A DNA stretch of 64,000 bases, from NCBI RefSeq assembly GCF_019973615.1, contig NZ_AP024238.1, positions 3,741,989 to 3,805,988 of the forward strand, read 5' to 3'. A program made the translations under genes and the position numbers. Of the stretch, positions 19,510-28,132 are shown in pieces. This stretch comes from Rhodoferax lithotrophicus. GTDB lineage: Bacteria > Pseudomonadota > Gammaproteobacteria > Burkholderiales > Burkholderiaceae_C. The notes beneath the pieces were generated by a model, which made no database searches, was not told the origin of the DNA, and worked only from the letters and a program-made list of their open reading frames with translations. Positions within the stretch are counted from its first letter, which is position 1. Every line of letters starts with the position of its first letter.

Positions 19510-20568
19510 TCAGTGTATGGAGGGAATGGATTTCAAAGCTTGAACCGCACCAGCACCCATTGCAGCACCAAAACGCTTAACTAACCGTTCAGCCACATTG
19601 TCTCGGCGGGTATAGTCAATGATGTCTTCGGCTTTTACCACCTCACGCGCAACAAAGTCCAAGCTGCCTAATTGGTCTGCCAAACCCAGCTCAATCGCCT
19701 GCTGGCCATTCCAAAACAAGCCGCTGAAGGTTTCAGGAGTCTCCTTCAAACGCTCACCGCGCCCTTCTTTCACCACGGCAATGAACTGTTGGTGAATCTG
19801 ATTCAGCATGGCTTGTGCAAAGACCCGCTGAGTTTCCGTTTGCGGACTGTACGGATCCAGAAAACCTTTGTTTTCCCCTGCTGTCATCAAGCGGCGCTCA
19901 ACCCCCAGCTTATCCATCAGCCCAGTAAAACCAAAACCATCCATCAGTACGCCAATGCTGCCTACGATACTGGCCTTATCAACAAAAATTTTGTCAGCCG
20001 ATACCGCAATGTAATAGGCCGCCGATGCAGCGGATTCTTCTACCACGGCGTACACCGGTTTTTTGTGAAGCGCTTTAAGCCGTTTGATTTCGTCGTTGAT
20101 GATGCCTGCCTGCACCGGGCTTCCTCCAGGAGAATTGATCAATAACACGACGGCCTGCGCACCAGAATCTTCAAACGCAGCACGTAAAGAAGACACCAGC
20201 AATTCCGCACTGGCTTCCGCCCCAGAGGCAATTTCACCCTTGATCTCAATCACCGCCGTATGCGGAGTGGAAACATCTTGCCCACCGCCATTACGGCTTA
20301 CACCAAGCCAGACAAGCACAACGAACACCCCCAACCATGCAAAACGAAAGAATAGCCGCCAGCGACGAGTCGCACGTTGTTCTTGCAGGGTGGCAAAAGC
20401 TAATCTCTCCAGCGTCGACCGCTCCCAGCCATGGGGCTCAGGGTATCCTCCGGTATCTACATTTTTAGTAGCATTCACCTCTTTATTGTCAATCTTTTCA
20501 GACATTTTTTGGTCAGATTCAAGCGCTGGTTTTAGAGGCTCGTTGTCGGGAGTAACAGGGTCATTCAT
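19510..20568 (-). CDS. sppA: S49 family signal peptide peptidase (SppA-like)
   Basis: A single-pass membrane serine protease of 352 aa that degrades cleaved signal peptides. A transmembrane helix at about residues 80-98 (FFRFAWLGVFVVLVWLG) anchors a periplasmic domain with LLINSPGGSPVQAG and the active-site region EESAASAAYYIA, then IVGSIGVLMDGFG. The ATG at 20568 (MNDPVTPDNE) is preferred to the upstream start at 20637, because the latter would overlap the Rieske gene by 77 bp. It is the last gene of the rluC cluster. Confidence 0.92.
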   Translation of the reverse strand: MNDPVTPDNEPLKPALESDQKMSEKIDNKEVNATKNVDTGGYPEPHGWERSTLERLAFATLQEQRATRRWRLFFRFAWLGVFVVLVWLGVSRNGGGQDVSTPHTAVIEIKGEIASGAEASAELLVSSLRAAFEDSGAQAVVLLINSPGGSPVQAGIINDEIKRLKALHKKPVYAVVEESAASAAYYIAVSADKIFVDKASIVGSIGVLMDGFGFTGLMDKLGVERRLMTAGENKGFLDPYSPQTETQRVFAQAMLNQIHQQFIAVVKEGRGERLKETPETFSGLFWNGQQAIELGLADQLGSLDFVAREVVKAEDIIDYTRRDNVAERLVKRFGAAMGAGAVQALKSIPSIH

Positions 20569-20935
20569 GAAGAGTTGCCAATTGAAATTTCTCTGAAGTA
20601 TGCCAGTGCACCATACCATCAGACTCTGACACCTCAATTTTCACCAGCCCCCCCCTGCAAGGCCCCATGCGACAGTGCCCCGTCTGAGGGGCATACATGG
20701 CACCGTGTGTGGCACACATCAACCAGTGACCAGTGGTATCAAAAAATTCATTGGGCTGATAGTCCATTTCCATAGGCACATGGCTACAACGGTTCAAATA
20801 GGCAAAGACTTTCCCTTGATAACGCACCGCAAAGGCCGCTTCGCTCCGGCCAAAGTACAGCACTTCAAATGGCACAGCATGTTGACTGTTGACCAAATCA
20901 GCAGAATGACACAAAAAAACAGCTTGGTGGGGCAT
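20561..20935 (-). CDS. Rieske [2Fe-2S] ferredoxin-like protein
   Basis: A small soluble protein of 124 aa with the Rieske ligands CSH (in NRCSHVPMEMD) and CATH (in CATHGAMY), the Cys-x-His plus Cys-x-x-His pattern. It has no oxygenase domain or signal peptide, so it is probably a free-standing electron carrier. It overlaps sppA by eight bases and follows the HAD gene by 12. This rluC-HAD-Rieske-sppA order recurs in Burkholderiales, but its partner enzyme is unknown. Confidence 0.9.
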   Translation of the reverse strand: MPHQAVFLCHSADLVNSQHAVPFEVLYFGRSEAAFAVRYQGKVFAYLNRCSHVPMEMDYQPNEFFDTTGHWLMCATHGAMYAPQTGHCRMGPCRGGLVKIEVSESDGMVHWHTSEKFQLATLHE

Positions 20936-20947
20936 ACCGCCAATCCC

Positions 20948-21607
20948 TCAAACGTTCAACCGCAGCCAGTTGTGCAACTGCGCGACATCATGCGCAACAT
21001 ACTGGGGCGACAAGGCTGCAAATGCGTCAGACTCATGCGCACCATAGCTCACACCCACACTGGCACAACCAGCGTTAAGTGCCATTTGCAAATCATGCGT
21101 AGTGTCACCAATCATCAGGGTACGCTCTGCAGGTACATCAAACTCAGCCATCAATTCGCGCAACATCAGCGGATCTGGTTTGCCCGCAGTTTGGTCTGCC
21201 GTGCGCGAAGCATCAAAAATACCAACAAGTGTCGAGGTATCCAACGCCTCGTCCAAGCCCCGACGACTTTTGCCAGTGGCAACTGTCAGAATCAGACCAC
21301 GTGTCTTCAAGTCTGCCAGCATTGGCAACACGCCGTCAAACAGACTGATTTCATGCTGAATGGCGAAATAATGGTGTCGGTAACGATCACCAAGCATGGG
21401 ATAGAGTTCTTTCGGCACGTCTGGTGCGGCATGAGCCAAAGCCTGCATCAAACCCATACCAATCACGTAAGACGCTGCTTCATATGTAGGCTCCTTGCCC
21501 CCTACATCACGCACCGCTGCCTGGATGCAACGCGCGATGATGGCAGTAGAGTCGAACAGGGTGCCATCCCAGTCAAAAGCGATCAAATCAAAACGTCTTT
21601 GGGTCAT
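20948..21607 (-). CDS. HAD-superfamily hydrolase, phosphoglycolate phosphatase-like
   Basis: A 219 aa phosphatase with motif I FDWDGTLFDS, motif II VATGKSRRG, and the C-terminal motif MIGDTTHDLQMA. It resembles Gph and related small-molecule phosphatases. The true substrate cannot be read from the sequence. It overlaps rluC by four bases. Confidence 0.9.
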   Translation of the reverse strand: MTQRRFDLIAFDWDGTLFDSTAIIARCIQAAVRDVGGKEPTYEAASYVIGMGLMQALAHAAPDVPKELYPMLGDRYRHHYFAIQHEISLFDGVLPMLADLKTRGLILTVATGKSRRGLDEALDTSTLVGIFDASRTADQTAGKPDPLMLRELMAEFDVPAERTLMIGDTTHDLQMALNAGCASVGVSYGAHESDAFAALSPQYVAHDVAQLHNWLRLNV

Positions 21608-22641
21608 AAAGTTGAGCGCTCAGGCGCGTTGGATAAAGAAAATTGCGCCAGCTCAGGAGGCAAATCGGCCAACAACTCCTGCCGCTCACCTGTAGCGGGG
21701 TGGTTAAATTGCAAGCGCCATGCGTGCAAAAACATACGCTTAAGTCCTGGTGATGCATTGGCGCGTGCCAAAGCTTTATTGATCTCAAAGTCGCCATACT
21801 TGTCGTCCCCCAAAATCGGAAAACCTTCACTGGCCAAATGAACCCTGATTTGATGTGTGCGCCCGGTCTTGATGGTTACCTCCAGCAATGAGCCCTGCTG
21901 CAAATGTTCGCGCACCCGTACCAAAGTCACGGATGGCATGCCATTCGGATCATCACGCGACACCACTTTAACGCGACGCTCACCTGCCTGAGCGTCTTTA
22001 CCATCCAACTCGTATTTGTACAAAGGCTTGTCGAGCACCTTCAGCTTTGCGGGCCATTGCCCCCGCACCATGGCCAAATAAGTTTTGCCGGTTTGACGCT
22101 CGCGAAACTGATCTTGCAGATTTTTAAGTGCACTACGCTTCTTGGCGATCAGCAAAATACCACTGGTTTCACGATCCAGACGATGCACCAATTCAAGAAA
22201 CTTGGCCTGCGGACGTGCCATGCGGAGTTGCTCAATCACACCAAAACTCACACCAGAGCCACCATGCACGGCCACACCTGCAGGCTTGTTGACGACCAGC
22301 ATGTGCTCATCTTCAAACAACACCACAAAGTCACGTGCTGGCACTGATCCCGAAGCCCCGCTGGCCATGGCGTTAGCTTTTTCAGCCACCCGTTCAGAGA
22401 TACGAACAGGAGGTAAACGCACCACATCTCCCTCTCTCAAGCGCGTATCCGCCGCCACACGCCCTTTGTTAACACGTACCTCACCGCTGCGAATCATGCG
22501 ATAAATGTGGGTTTTGGGAACCCCCTTGAAATGGCGAATCAGAAAATTGTCAACACGTTGATCCACACTGTTTTCATCAATGCAAACGGTCTTAACCTCT
22601 GGGACGGGGGCTGAGGGTTTCACCCCTATAATCTGTTTCAC
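21604..22641 (-). CDS. rluC: 23S rRNA pseudouridine synthase RluC
   Basis: It makes pseudouridines in 23S rRNA. The N-terminal S4 RNA-binding domain includes YRMIRSGEVRVNKGR, and the catalytic Asp lies in HRLDRETSGIL. The length of 345 aa is near E. coli RluC (319). The start is GTG at 22641. RluC and RluD are similar; the adjacency to rne, as in E. coli, supports RluC. It is divergent from rne across a 527 bp gap. Confidence 0.93.
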   Translation of the reverse strand: MKQIIGVKPSAPVPEVKTVCIDENSVDQRVDNFLIRHFKGVPKTHIYRMIRSGEVRVNKGRVAADTRLREGDVVRLPPVRISERVAEKANAMASGASGSVPARDFVVLFEDEHMLVVNKPAGVAVHGGSGVSFGVIEQLRMARPQAKFLELVHRLDRETSGILLIAKKRSALKNLQDQFRERQTGKTYLAMVRGQWPAKLKVLDKPLYKYELDGKDAQAGERRVKVVSRDDPNGMPSVTLVRVREHLQQGSLLEVTIKTGRTHQIRVHLASEGFPILGDDKYGDFEINKALARANASPGLKRMFLHAWRLQFNHPATGERQELLADLPPELAQFSLSNAPERSTL

Positions 22642-23168
22642 TCGCGGCGTGCTCGGTAATAAGTAGTTGATTTAATTGATACTTAAATCGTTAAGTCGGT
22701 GAAGTTTAGTTCACTCACCCGATCCCCCGCCAGTAAAGTCGATACCGCCTGTCGCACCCGCTGCAAATGCACAACCAATCGTTGCGCATGGTAGTCAGAA
22801 TGACAGGTTAAAACGGCATCTTGAAACCCAGAATCGGAATACCCAAAATTCACAGCTCATGGCTGTGAATGGAATGAAGCGAAATGTTTGCACTGATGAC
22901 CCTGATGACCCAATGCCTGCAGCGCGAAAACGTGCTGTTTTTTGGCATTCATCAACCATCTGTGCCCGTCAAACGGGCACAACACGCTATTAAATCAATA
23001 GCTAATTCCCTCCCAAACCCCATCGCTCCCCTCCACGCGCCAATACCCAGACTCATTGTTTGAGTTTGGGTTCTCCGGCTTTTCCTCCTTGTTTCAAGGT
23101 GTCAGTTTGTGTATCAATACAGCCCAATAGGGCTTTTGATTGATATTTGAATTGAAGGAACGCTACCC
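22642..23168 (+). promoter_or_regulatory. rluC-rne intergenic region with structured rne leader
   Basis: 527 bp without a gene. It contains several perfect stem-loops: 22669-22689 (7 bp), 22848-22870 (9 bp, ATTCACAGC), 22961-22981 (9 bp, TGTGCCCGT, three-base loop), and a small 5 bp hairpin with a T run at 23121-23137, about 30 bases before the rne ATG. In E. coli the long rne 5' UTR is cut by RNase E itself through such hairpins. Autoregulation here is inferred by analogy. A half copy of the dispersed repeat is at about 22985-23004. Confidence 0.6.
22985..23004 (-). repeat. partial copy of the dispersed repeat in the rne leader
   Basis: CGCTATTAAATCAATAGCTA matches the outer 20 bases of the minus-orientation repeat. 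The inner half (GCGC...CTCTAG) is not recognisable. Confidence 0.4.
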
Positions 23169-26165
23169 ATGAAACGGATGCTCATCAACGCGACGCAGGC
23201 TGAAGAACGCCGCCTCGCCATCGTCGACGGCCAAAAACTGCTCGACTACGAAATCGAGATCGAAGGGCGCGAACAGCGCAAAGGCAATATTTACAAAGCA
23301 GTTGTGACACGCGTCGAGCCCTCTTTGGAGGCTTGCTTTGTAGACTACGGTGAAGAGCGCCATGGCTTCTTGCCTTTCAAGGAAATTTCCCGCCAATACT
23401 TCCAACCAGGTGTTCCTGTCAGTCAGGCCCGCATTCAGGATGCCATCAAGGAAGGCCAGGAACTGCTGGTTCAGGTTGAAAAGGAAGAGCGTGGCAACAA
23501 AGGTGCAGCTCTCACCACGTTTGTCTCATTGGCTGGCCGTTATGTGGTCTTGATGCCCAACAACCCACGCGGCGGCGGTGTGTCTCGCCGCATTGAAGGT
23601 GAAGATCGGGCCGAGTTGAAAGAAGCCCTCGACCAGCTCGAATACCCCAATGGCATGAGCATCATTGCCCGCACTGCTGGCATCGGTCGCTCTGCACCAG
23701 AGCTGCAATGGGATTTGAATTACCTGCTGAAACTATGGTCCGCCATTGATGGCGCAGCCAAAGGTGGCAAAGGTGCCTTCCTGATTTACCAGGAATCCTC
23801 ACTGGTGATCCGTGCCATTCGCGATTACTTCAACCATGACATTGGTGACATCCTGATCGACACCGACGATGTCTATGAGCAAGCCCAGCAATTCATGGCC
23901 CACGTGATGCCGGAACACGCAGCCCGTGTCAAACGCTACCGCGACGATGCGCCACTGTTCTCCCGCTTCCAGATCGAGCATCAGATCGAATCTGCCTATG
24001 CCCGCACGGTGCAATTGCCCAGCGGCGGCGCGATTGTGATCGACCACACCGAAGCCTTGGTGAGTGTCGACGTGAACTCGGCCCGCGCCATCAAAGGGGG
24101 TGACATCGAAGAAACCGCCACCCGTACCAATCTGGAAGCAGCTGATGAAGTGGCCCGCCAGGCTCGCCTGCGCGATTTGGGCGGCCTGATCGTCATTGAC
24201 TTCATTGACATGGAAGAAAGCCGCAACCGGCGCGACGTGGAAAACCGCTTGCGCGAAGCCTTGCGCCAGGATCGTGCCCGCGTCCAGTTTGGCACCATCA
24301 GCAAGTTTGGCTTGATGGAAATGAGCCGCCAGCGCCTGCGTCCGGCGCTCAGCGAGGGAGCATCGATCCCCTGCCCACGCTGCGGCGGCTCTGGCCACAT
24401 TCGTGACACGGAATCCAGCGCACTGCAAATTTTGCGCATCATCCAGGAAGAATCCCTGAAAGACAGTACCGCCTCGGTGTTGTGCCAGGTGCCGGTTGAA
24501 GTGGCCTCGTTCCTGCTGAACGAAAAACGCACCGAAATCGCCAAGATTGAGCTCAAGCAGCGCATCAATGTGATCATGGTGCCCAACAAGTCGCTGGAAA
24601 CGCCCAACTACCGTCTGGAACGCCTGAAACACGACGACCCACGCCTGGACAACATCGAAGCCAGCTACAAAATGGCCGATGAGGCCGAAGAAGCCACTGC
24701 CGTCACCCGCCGGTCACAAGAGCCGACCAACCGCCAAACTCCGGTGATCAAAGGGGTGCTGCCCGATGCGCCAGCGCCTGTGGTCGCGCCCAAGGCTGAA
24801 AGTGTGCCGGTCGCTCAAACGGTGGTTGCCCCAGTTCAACCGGTCAGCACGCCTGCCGTGGCTGGAAAGGGCTTTTTTGGTTGGCTTAAGAACCTATTTG
24901 CACCCGTATCAGAAGCACCCGTAGCAGCTCCTGCTGCAATAGTGACACAGGAACCATCCAAAGAAGAAAAACGCAACGGCCGCGATGGTCGACCAAATCG
25001 CGATAGCGCACGTCGTGGTGAGCCACGTGGTGAAGGCCGCACTGACCGCGGTCCTCGCCCCGAAGGTCGACCACCACGCAGTGAAGGCCGGGCTGATGGC
25101 CGCACGGACTCTCGTGGAGGACGCAACCGCAGCGAACGTACCGAACGTCCAAATAGCCCACGTGAACGTCTGGATACGCAAAGTGGCAGCGCTGTTGCAG
25201 AAATCAACACCAGTATCACTCAGGAAACACAAACTCCTAATACAGCCGAGAACGGTCGCGCTGAACAACGACCTGAACGCTCTGGTCGCAACGCTGAAAG
25301 AGGTGAGCGTAGCAACCGCCCTGAACGTGGTGAGCGTCGCCCTCGCAATACGCGCCCTGAGGATGAAACTACGGTTACCACAGACCCGGTCAACCTAGCT
25401 GCAACCAGCGATGCGGCAACATCAGTCGCCCCTGATGGCGCTGAAGCCCCGACGGTGCCAAGCTCCACCACAGCACCCCGAGAAAAACGTTCACGTGATC
25501 GCTATGGCCGTGAACGCAAGCCTCGTGGTGAACGGTCTGAACGCCCTGAAATCAGCAACACGTCATCCAACCTGACACTTGATGAATCCGCTCAGACTGA
25601 AGAAGCACCGAAAAAATCGTACTTCACTCCAACCAGTTCGGTAACTGGGTCTTCATCTGTTTCGCCTGCTCAGGATCCACAAAACCCGGTAGAGGCTAGT
25701 GCCAATCCATCCTCACAGGTGACAGAAGCAACAACGCCGACTGTCACATCCACAGAGACAGAGGCCAAAGGAACTGACTCACCTGCATCCAATACGAGCA
25801 GCCATGACACTGAAGTAGTGACACCAGTGGCCACAGATGTACCTCAAACGACATCCCAACCAGTGAATGCCCCGTCTGCCGTGCAAGCCGAGCCAGCAGT
25901 TGGCATGCCCAAAGTACAAGCTTACACACTCCCACTGGATGAGTTGGCGGAAATTGCCAAATCCTCAGGTCTGAACTGGGTGAACTCGGATTCAGAAAAA
26001 GTTGCGGCTGTACAAGCAGCCATTGCAGCCGAAGTGAAACCTGTACGTATCCCACGCGAACGGCATCCTGCTGTCAAAATCGATGATCGTCCATTGGTGC
26101 TGGTTGAAACCAAGCGAGACCTACGCAACATAACTTTGCCGTTTGAAGAAACTGCCCAAAGCTAA
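23169..26165 (+). CDS. rne: ribonuclease E
   Basis: The essential endoribonuclease of mRNA decay and rRNA/tRNA processing, 998 aa. The S1 RNA-binding domain covers about residues 36-120. The DNase-I-like catalytic part has the metal ligands Asp301 (VSVDVNSAR) and Asp344 (IVIDFIDMEE). The zinc-link is C402-PR-C405, as in E. coli C404/C407. From about residue 560 the protein is a disordered Arg/Gly/Pro-rich scaffold that should bind RNA and other degradosome proteins, and the end (DRPLVLVETKRDLRNITLPFE) is again ordered. The ATG at 23169 follows GAAGGA. Confidence 0.98.
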   Translation: MKRMLINATQAEERRLAIVDGQKLLDYEIEIEGREQRKGNIYKAVVTRVEPSLEACFVDYGEERHGFLPFKEISRQYFQPGVPVSQARIQDAIKEGQELLVQVEKEERGNKGAALTTFVSLAGRYVVLMPNNPRGGGVSRRIEGEDRAELKEALDQLEYPNGMSIIARTAGIGRSAPELQWDLNYLLKLWSAIDGAAKGGKGAFLIYQESSLVIRAIRDYFNHDIGDILIDTDDVYEQAQQFMAHVMPEHAARVKRYRDDAPLFSRFQIEHQIESAYARTVQLPSGGAIVIDHTEALVSVDVNSARAIKGGDIEETATRTNLEAADEVARQARLRDLGGLIVIDFIDMEESRNRRDVENRLREALRQDRARVQFGTISKFGLMEMSRQRLRPALSEGASIPCPRCGGSGHIRDTESSALQILRIIQEESLKDSTASVLCQVPVEVASFLLNEKRTEIAKIELKQRINVIMVPNKSLETPNYRLERLKHDDPRLDNIEASYKMADEAEEATAVTRRSQEPTNRQTPVIKGVLPDAPAPVVAPKAESVPVAQTVVAPVQPVSTPAVAGKGFFGWLKNLFAPVSEAPVAAPAAIVTQEPSKEEKRNGRDGRPNRDSARRGEPRGEGRTDRGPRPEGRPPRSEGRADGRTDSRGGRNRSERTERPNSPRERLDTQSGSAVAEINTSITQETQTPNTAENGRAEQRPERSGRNAERGERSNRPERGERRPRNTRPEDETTVTTDPVNLAATSDAATSVAPDGAEAPTVPSSTTAPREKRSRDRYGRERKPRGERSERPEISNTSSNLTLDESAQTEEAPKKSYFTPTSSVTGSSSVSPAQDPQNPVEASANPSSQVTEATTPTVTSTETEAKGTDSPASNTSSHDTEVVTPVATDVPQTTSQPVNAPSAVQAEPAVGMPKVQAYTLPLDELAEIAKSSGLNWVNSDSEKVAAVQAAIAAEVKPVRIPRERHPAVKIDDRPLVLVETKRDLRNITLPFEETAQS

Positions 26166-26488
26166 GGAATTTGGTCACGACCAAAACCAGAGGCACTTGT
26201 GCAACAGGACAGGTCTAAAACAGGCCTGCCCTGTGTGTGCGTAAATACGGTCAGAGGGTCACGCTCGCGTGGTGTCGAGGTTGTCAAAACCTTGAATCAC
26301 GAGATACGTGCAGGAAGAGACTGAATACTGCGACACGAGGGTGTTGCCAAACAGGTCCAAAAATCCAGATGTAATTTGGGTGCCTGCTTCCGTTGATAAC
26401 AGCTACACTTCAAAAAGGGCGCGGTTCCGGCTCTGGCCGGGCGTGATGGAAATGCATCCACACCGGATGCTCAACAAGGCTGTCTATC
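26166..26488. other. intergenic region after rne with an imperfect hairpin
   Basis: 323 bp. At 26205-26233 CAGGACAGGTCT pairs with AGGCCTGCCCTG (one mismatch, one G-U) around a five-base loop. No T run follows, so it may be a 3' stabiliser or a rho-dependent end of rne rather than an intrinsic terminator. The small ORFs across it look accidental. No promoter for the next gene was firmly recognised. Confidence 0.45.
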
Positions 26489-27724
26489 ATGAACTTCGTA
26501 ATCATCGGTGCCGGATCCGCTGGTATGCGGGCCGCAGAAACACTTCGCGACAACGATCCTCAAGCCAGTATCACACTGGTCAGCGGCGAGCCTGGGGAGC
26601 CTTATGCGCGAATGGCCATCCCCTACATTTTGAACGGAGCCATCGATGAAGATGGTGCCCGCCAGCGGCGCTCACACCACCATCTGGAGGGGCTGGGCAT
26701 TCGTTATCTCAATTGCAAAGCGCTGAAGGTACATGCAGGACCTGATGGCGGACAGGTTGATCTTGCAGACGGATCGAAACTTCCCTATGACAAATTATTG
26801 GTAGCCACGGGTTCGTCGCCCTCACTACCGCCCATACCTGGCACCGATGTGCCGGGTGCAGTGACCTGCTGGACGCTGGAAGATGCCCGCCAGATTGCAA
26901 CCAAACTCGTGCCGGGTGCACGTGTGGTCATGCTAGGGGCTGGATTTGTGGCTGGTGTATGTATGAAATCACTGGTGAACAGCGGTGCCAAGTTATCCGT
27001 GGTAGCGGGACGCTCAGGGCAAATCCTGCGCTCAATGATGACCCCCGTCGGCAGCCGCATGTTGCAGCGCTGGCTGGAGGGGCGCGGCGTAGAAGTCATC
27101 ACCACCGGACGCACCCTGGGTATTGAGCCGGGCCCACGTCTAATCATGGACACCCGCACCATTGATGCGGATCTGATCATCCTGGCAACCGGCGTACATT
27201 CCAACGTATCATTCCTTGAAGGCACAGGAGCCGAAATCCGCAATGGTGTTGTGATCGACGAGCACATGCGCACCACTGTGCCGCATATTTATGCCGCTGG
27301 TGATGTGGCGCAGGGACGTGATTTTTCCACAGGCGAATGGGTGGTGCATGCCTTGCAACCCACCGCCACTGAACATGGTCGTATTGCCGCCCTGAATATG
27401 CTTGGCAAAGAAGTGGCCTACCGTGGCAGTCTTAGCATGAATGTGCTGGACACGGTGGGCCTGATTTCCCATACTTTCGGTTTGTGGGAGGGCATCCCAG
27501 GTGGCACCCACACTGAAGTTATTGACGAAGCCAACTTTATCTATACCCGACTGTGTTTTGCTGACGACCAGCTGATTGGGGCCATCACCATCGGCCATCC
27601 GCACCATGTGGGTGCGATTCGTGGCCTGATCCAGTCGCGCCGCCATTTGGGTGTCTGGAAAGAGCGCCTGATGAACAACCCGCAGTTGGTAATGGATGCT
27701 TTTGTTGATCTGAACCAAGGCTGA
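26489..27724 (+). CDS. NAD(P)/FAD-dependent oxidoreductase
   Basis: A 411 aa flavoprotein of the pyridine nucleotide-disulfide oxidoreductase class II type. It has an FAD-binding Rossmann motif at the N-terminus (VIIGAGSAGMRAAE), ATGSSP, a second Rossmann motif for NAD(P)H (VVMLGAGFVAG) and the FAD motif IYAAGDVAQG. It resembles the reductase modules of NirB, rubredoxin reductases and NADH oxidases, without redox-active cysteines near the FAD or an extra C-terminal domain. No partner redox protein is adjacent, so the acceptor is unknown. It is separated from the guanidine operon by about 410 bp of regulatory DNA. Confidence 0.85.
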   Translation: MNFVIIGAGSAGMRAAETLRDNDPQASITLVSGEPGEPYARMAIPYILNGAIDEDGARQRRSHHHLEGLGIRYLNCKALKVHAGPDGGQVDLADGSKLPYDKLLVATGSSPSLPPIPGTDVPGAVTCWTLEDARQIATKLVPGARVVMLGAGFVAGVCMKSLVNSGAKLSVVAGRSGQILRSMMTPVGSRMLQRWLEGRGVEVITTGRTLGIEPGPRLIMDTRTIDADLIILATGVHSNVSFLEGTGAEIRNGVVIDEHMRTTVPHIYAAGDVAQGRDFSTGEWVVHALQPTATEHGRIAALNMLGKEVAYRGSLSMNVLDTVGLISHTFGLWEGIPGGTHTEVIDEANFIYTRLCFADDQLIGAITIGHPHHVGAIRGLIQSRRHLGVWKERLMNNPQLVMDAFVDLNQG

Positions 27725-27799
27725 CCGGGTGATGCCATAAATTCAACCGTAGATCCTGCGGAAATGACAGTTCACAGGAATGCACCTCCAATATGTACC

Positions 27800-27816
27800 C
27801 TCACCATTTTGGTGCC
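27800..27816 (+). promoter_or_regulatory. putative NtrC-binding site
   Basis: CTCACCATTTTGGTGCC matches the NtrC consensus TGCACCA-N3-TGGTGCA at 11 of 14 defined positions. It lies about 95-110 bp upstream of a sigma-54 promoter, a typical enhancer distance. A second palindrome, GTGCAT-N4-ATGCAC at 27844-27859, lies between them and may be another weak site. Confidence 0.6.
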
Positions 27817-27908
27817 ATTCATCACACCACCTGATCGGAAGCCGTGCATGACGATGCACCTTCAGGCGCGGCGCACTCAAACCTGCACTACCGATGCCGA
27901 TTTCAAGT

Positions 27909-27924
27909 TGGCACTTAATTTGCT
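27909..27924 (+). promoter_or_regulatory. sigma-54 promoter of the guanidine operon
   Basis: TGGCAC-N5-TTGCT, with GG at 27910-27911 and GC at 27922-27923 separated by exactly ten bases, fits the -24/-12 consensus. Transcription would start near 27935, about 35-40 bases before the riboswitch. With the upstream NtrC-like box this predicts nitrogen-limitation control. Confidence 0.75.
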
Positions 27925-27971
27925 TTAATGTTTCCAAGAGAGGGCGTAGCGCACAGCGCATCGCTTGACTT

Positions 27972-28078
27972 GTCAGACCGCTAGGGTTCCGGGCATCACT
28001 TCGGTGGTGTCGTCTGGTCCGAGAGCTGTCGGCCGCAGATCGTTGCGGCTCCACGGAGGGATAAAAGCCCGGGAGAAG
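27972..28078 (+). ncRNA. guanidine-I riboswitch (ykkC-yxkD class)
   Basis: The conserved core of the ykkC RNA is present: CTAGGGTTCCG at 27981-27991, GGTCCGAGAGCT near 28017-28028, and ACGGAGGGATAAAAGCCCGG at 28053-28072, followed by GAGA. Members bind guanidinium and switch on guanidine metabolism or export. It lies 55 bases before the first gene of the operon. A weak hairpin (GGTG/CACC) follows at about 28080-28096. I could not decide between control of termination and of translation. Confidence 0.93.
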
Positions 28079-28132
28079 ATGGTGTGTTGCACCGTCCTCT
28101 CTTGCTGTGATCCCTCAACCTCTGGAGCCCGC

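Noticed and set aside
27743..28054. Minus-strand ORF upstream of the guanidine operon
   Set aside because: It covers the sigma-54 promoter and riboswitch. The RNA core explains the sequence better than a protein.
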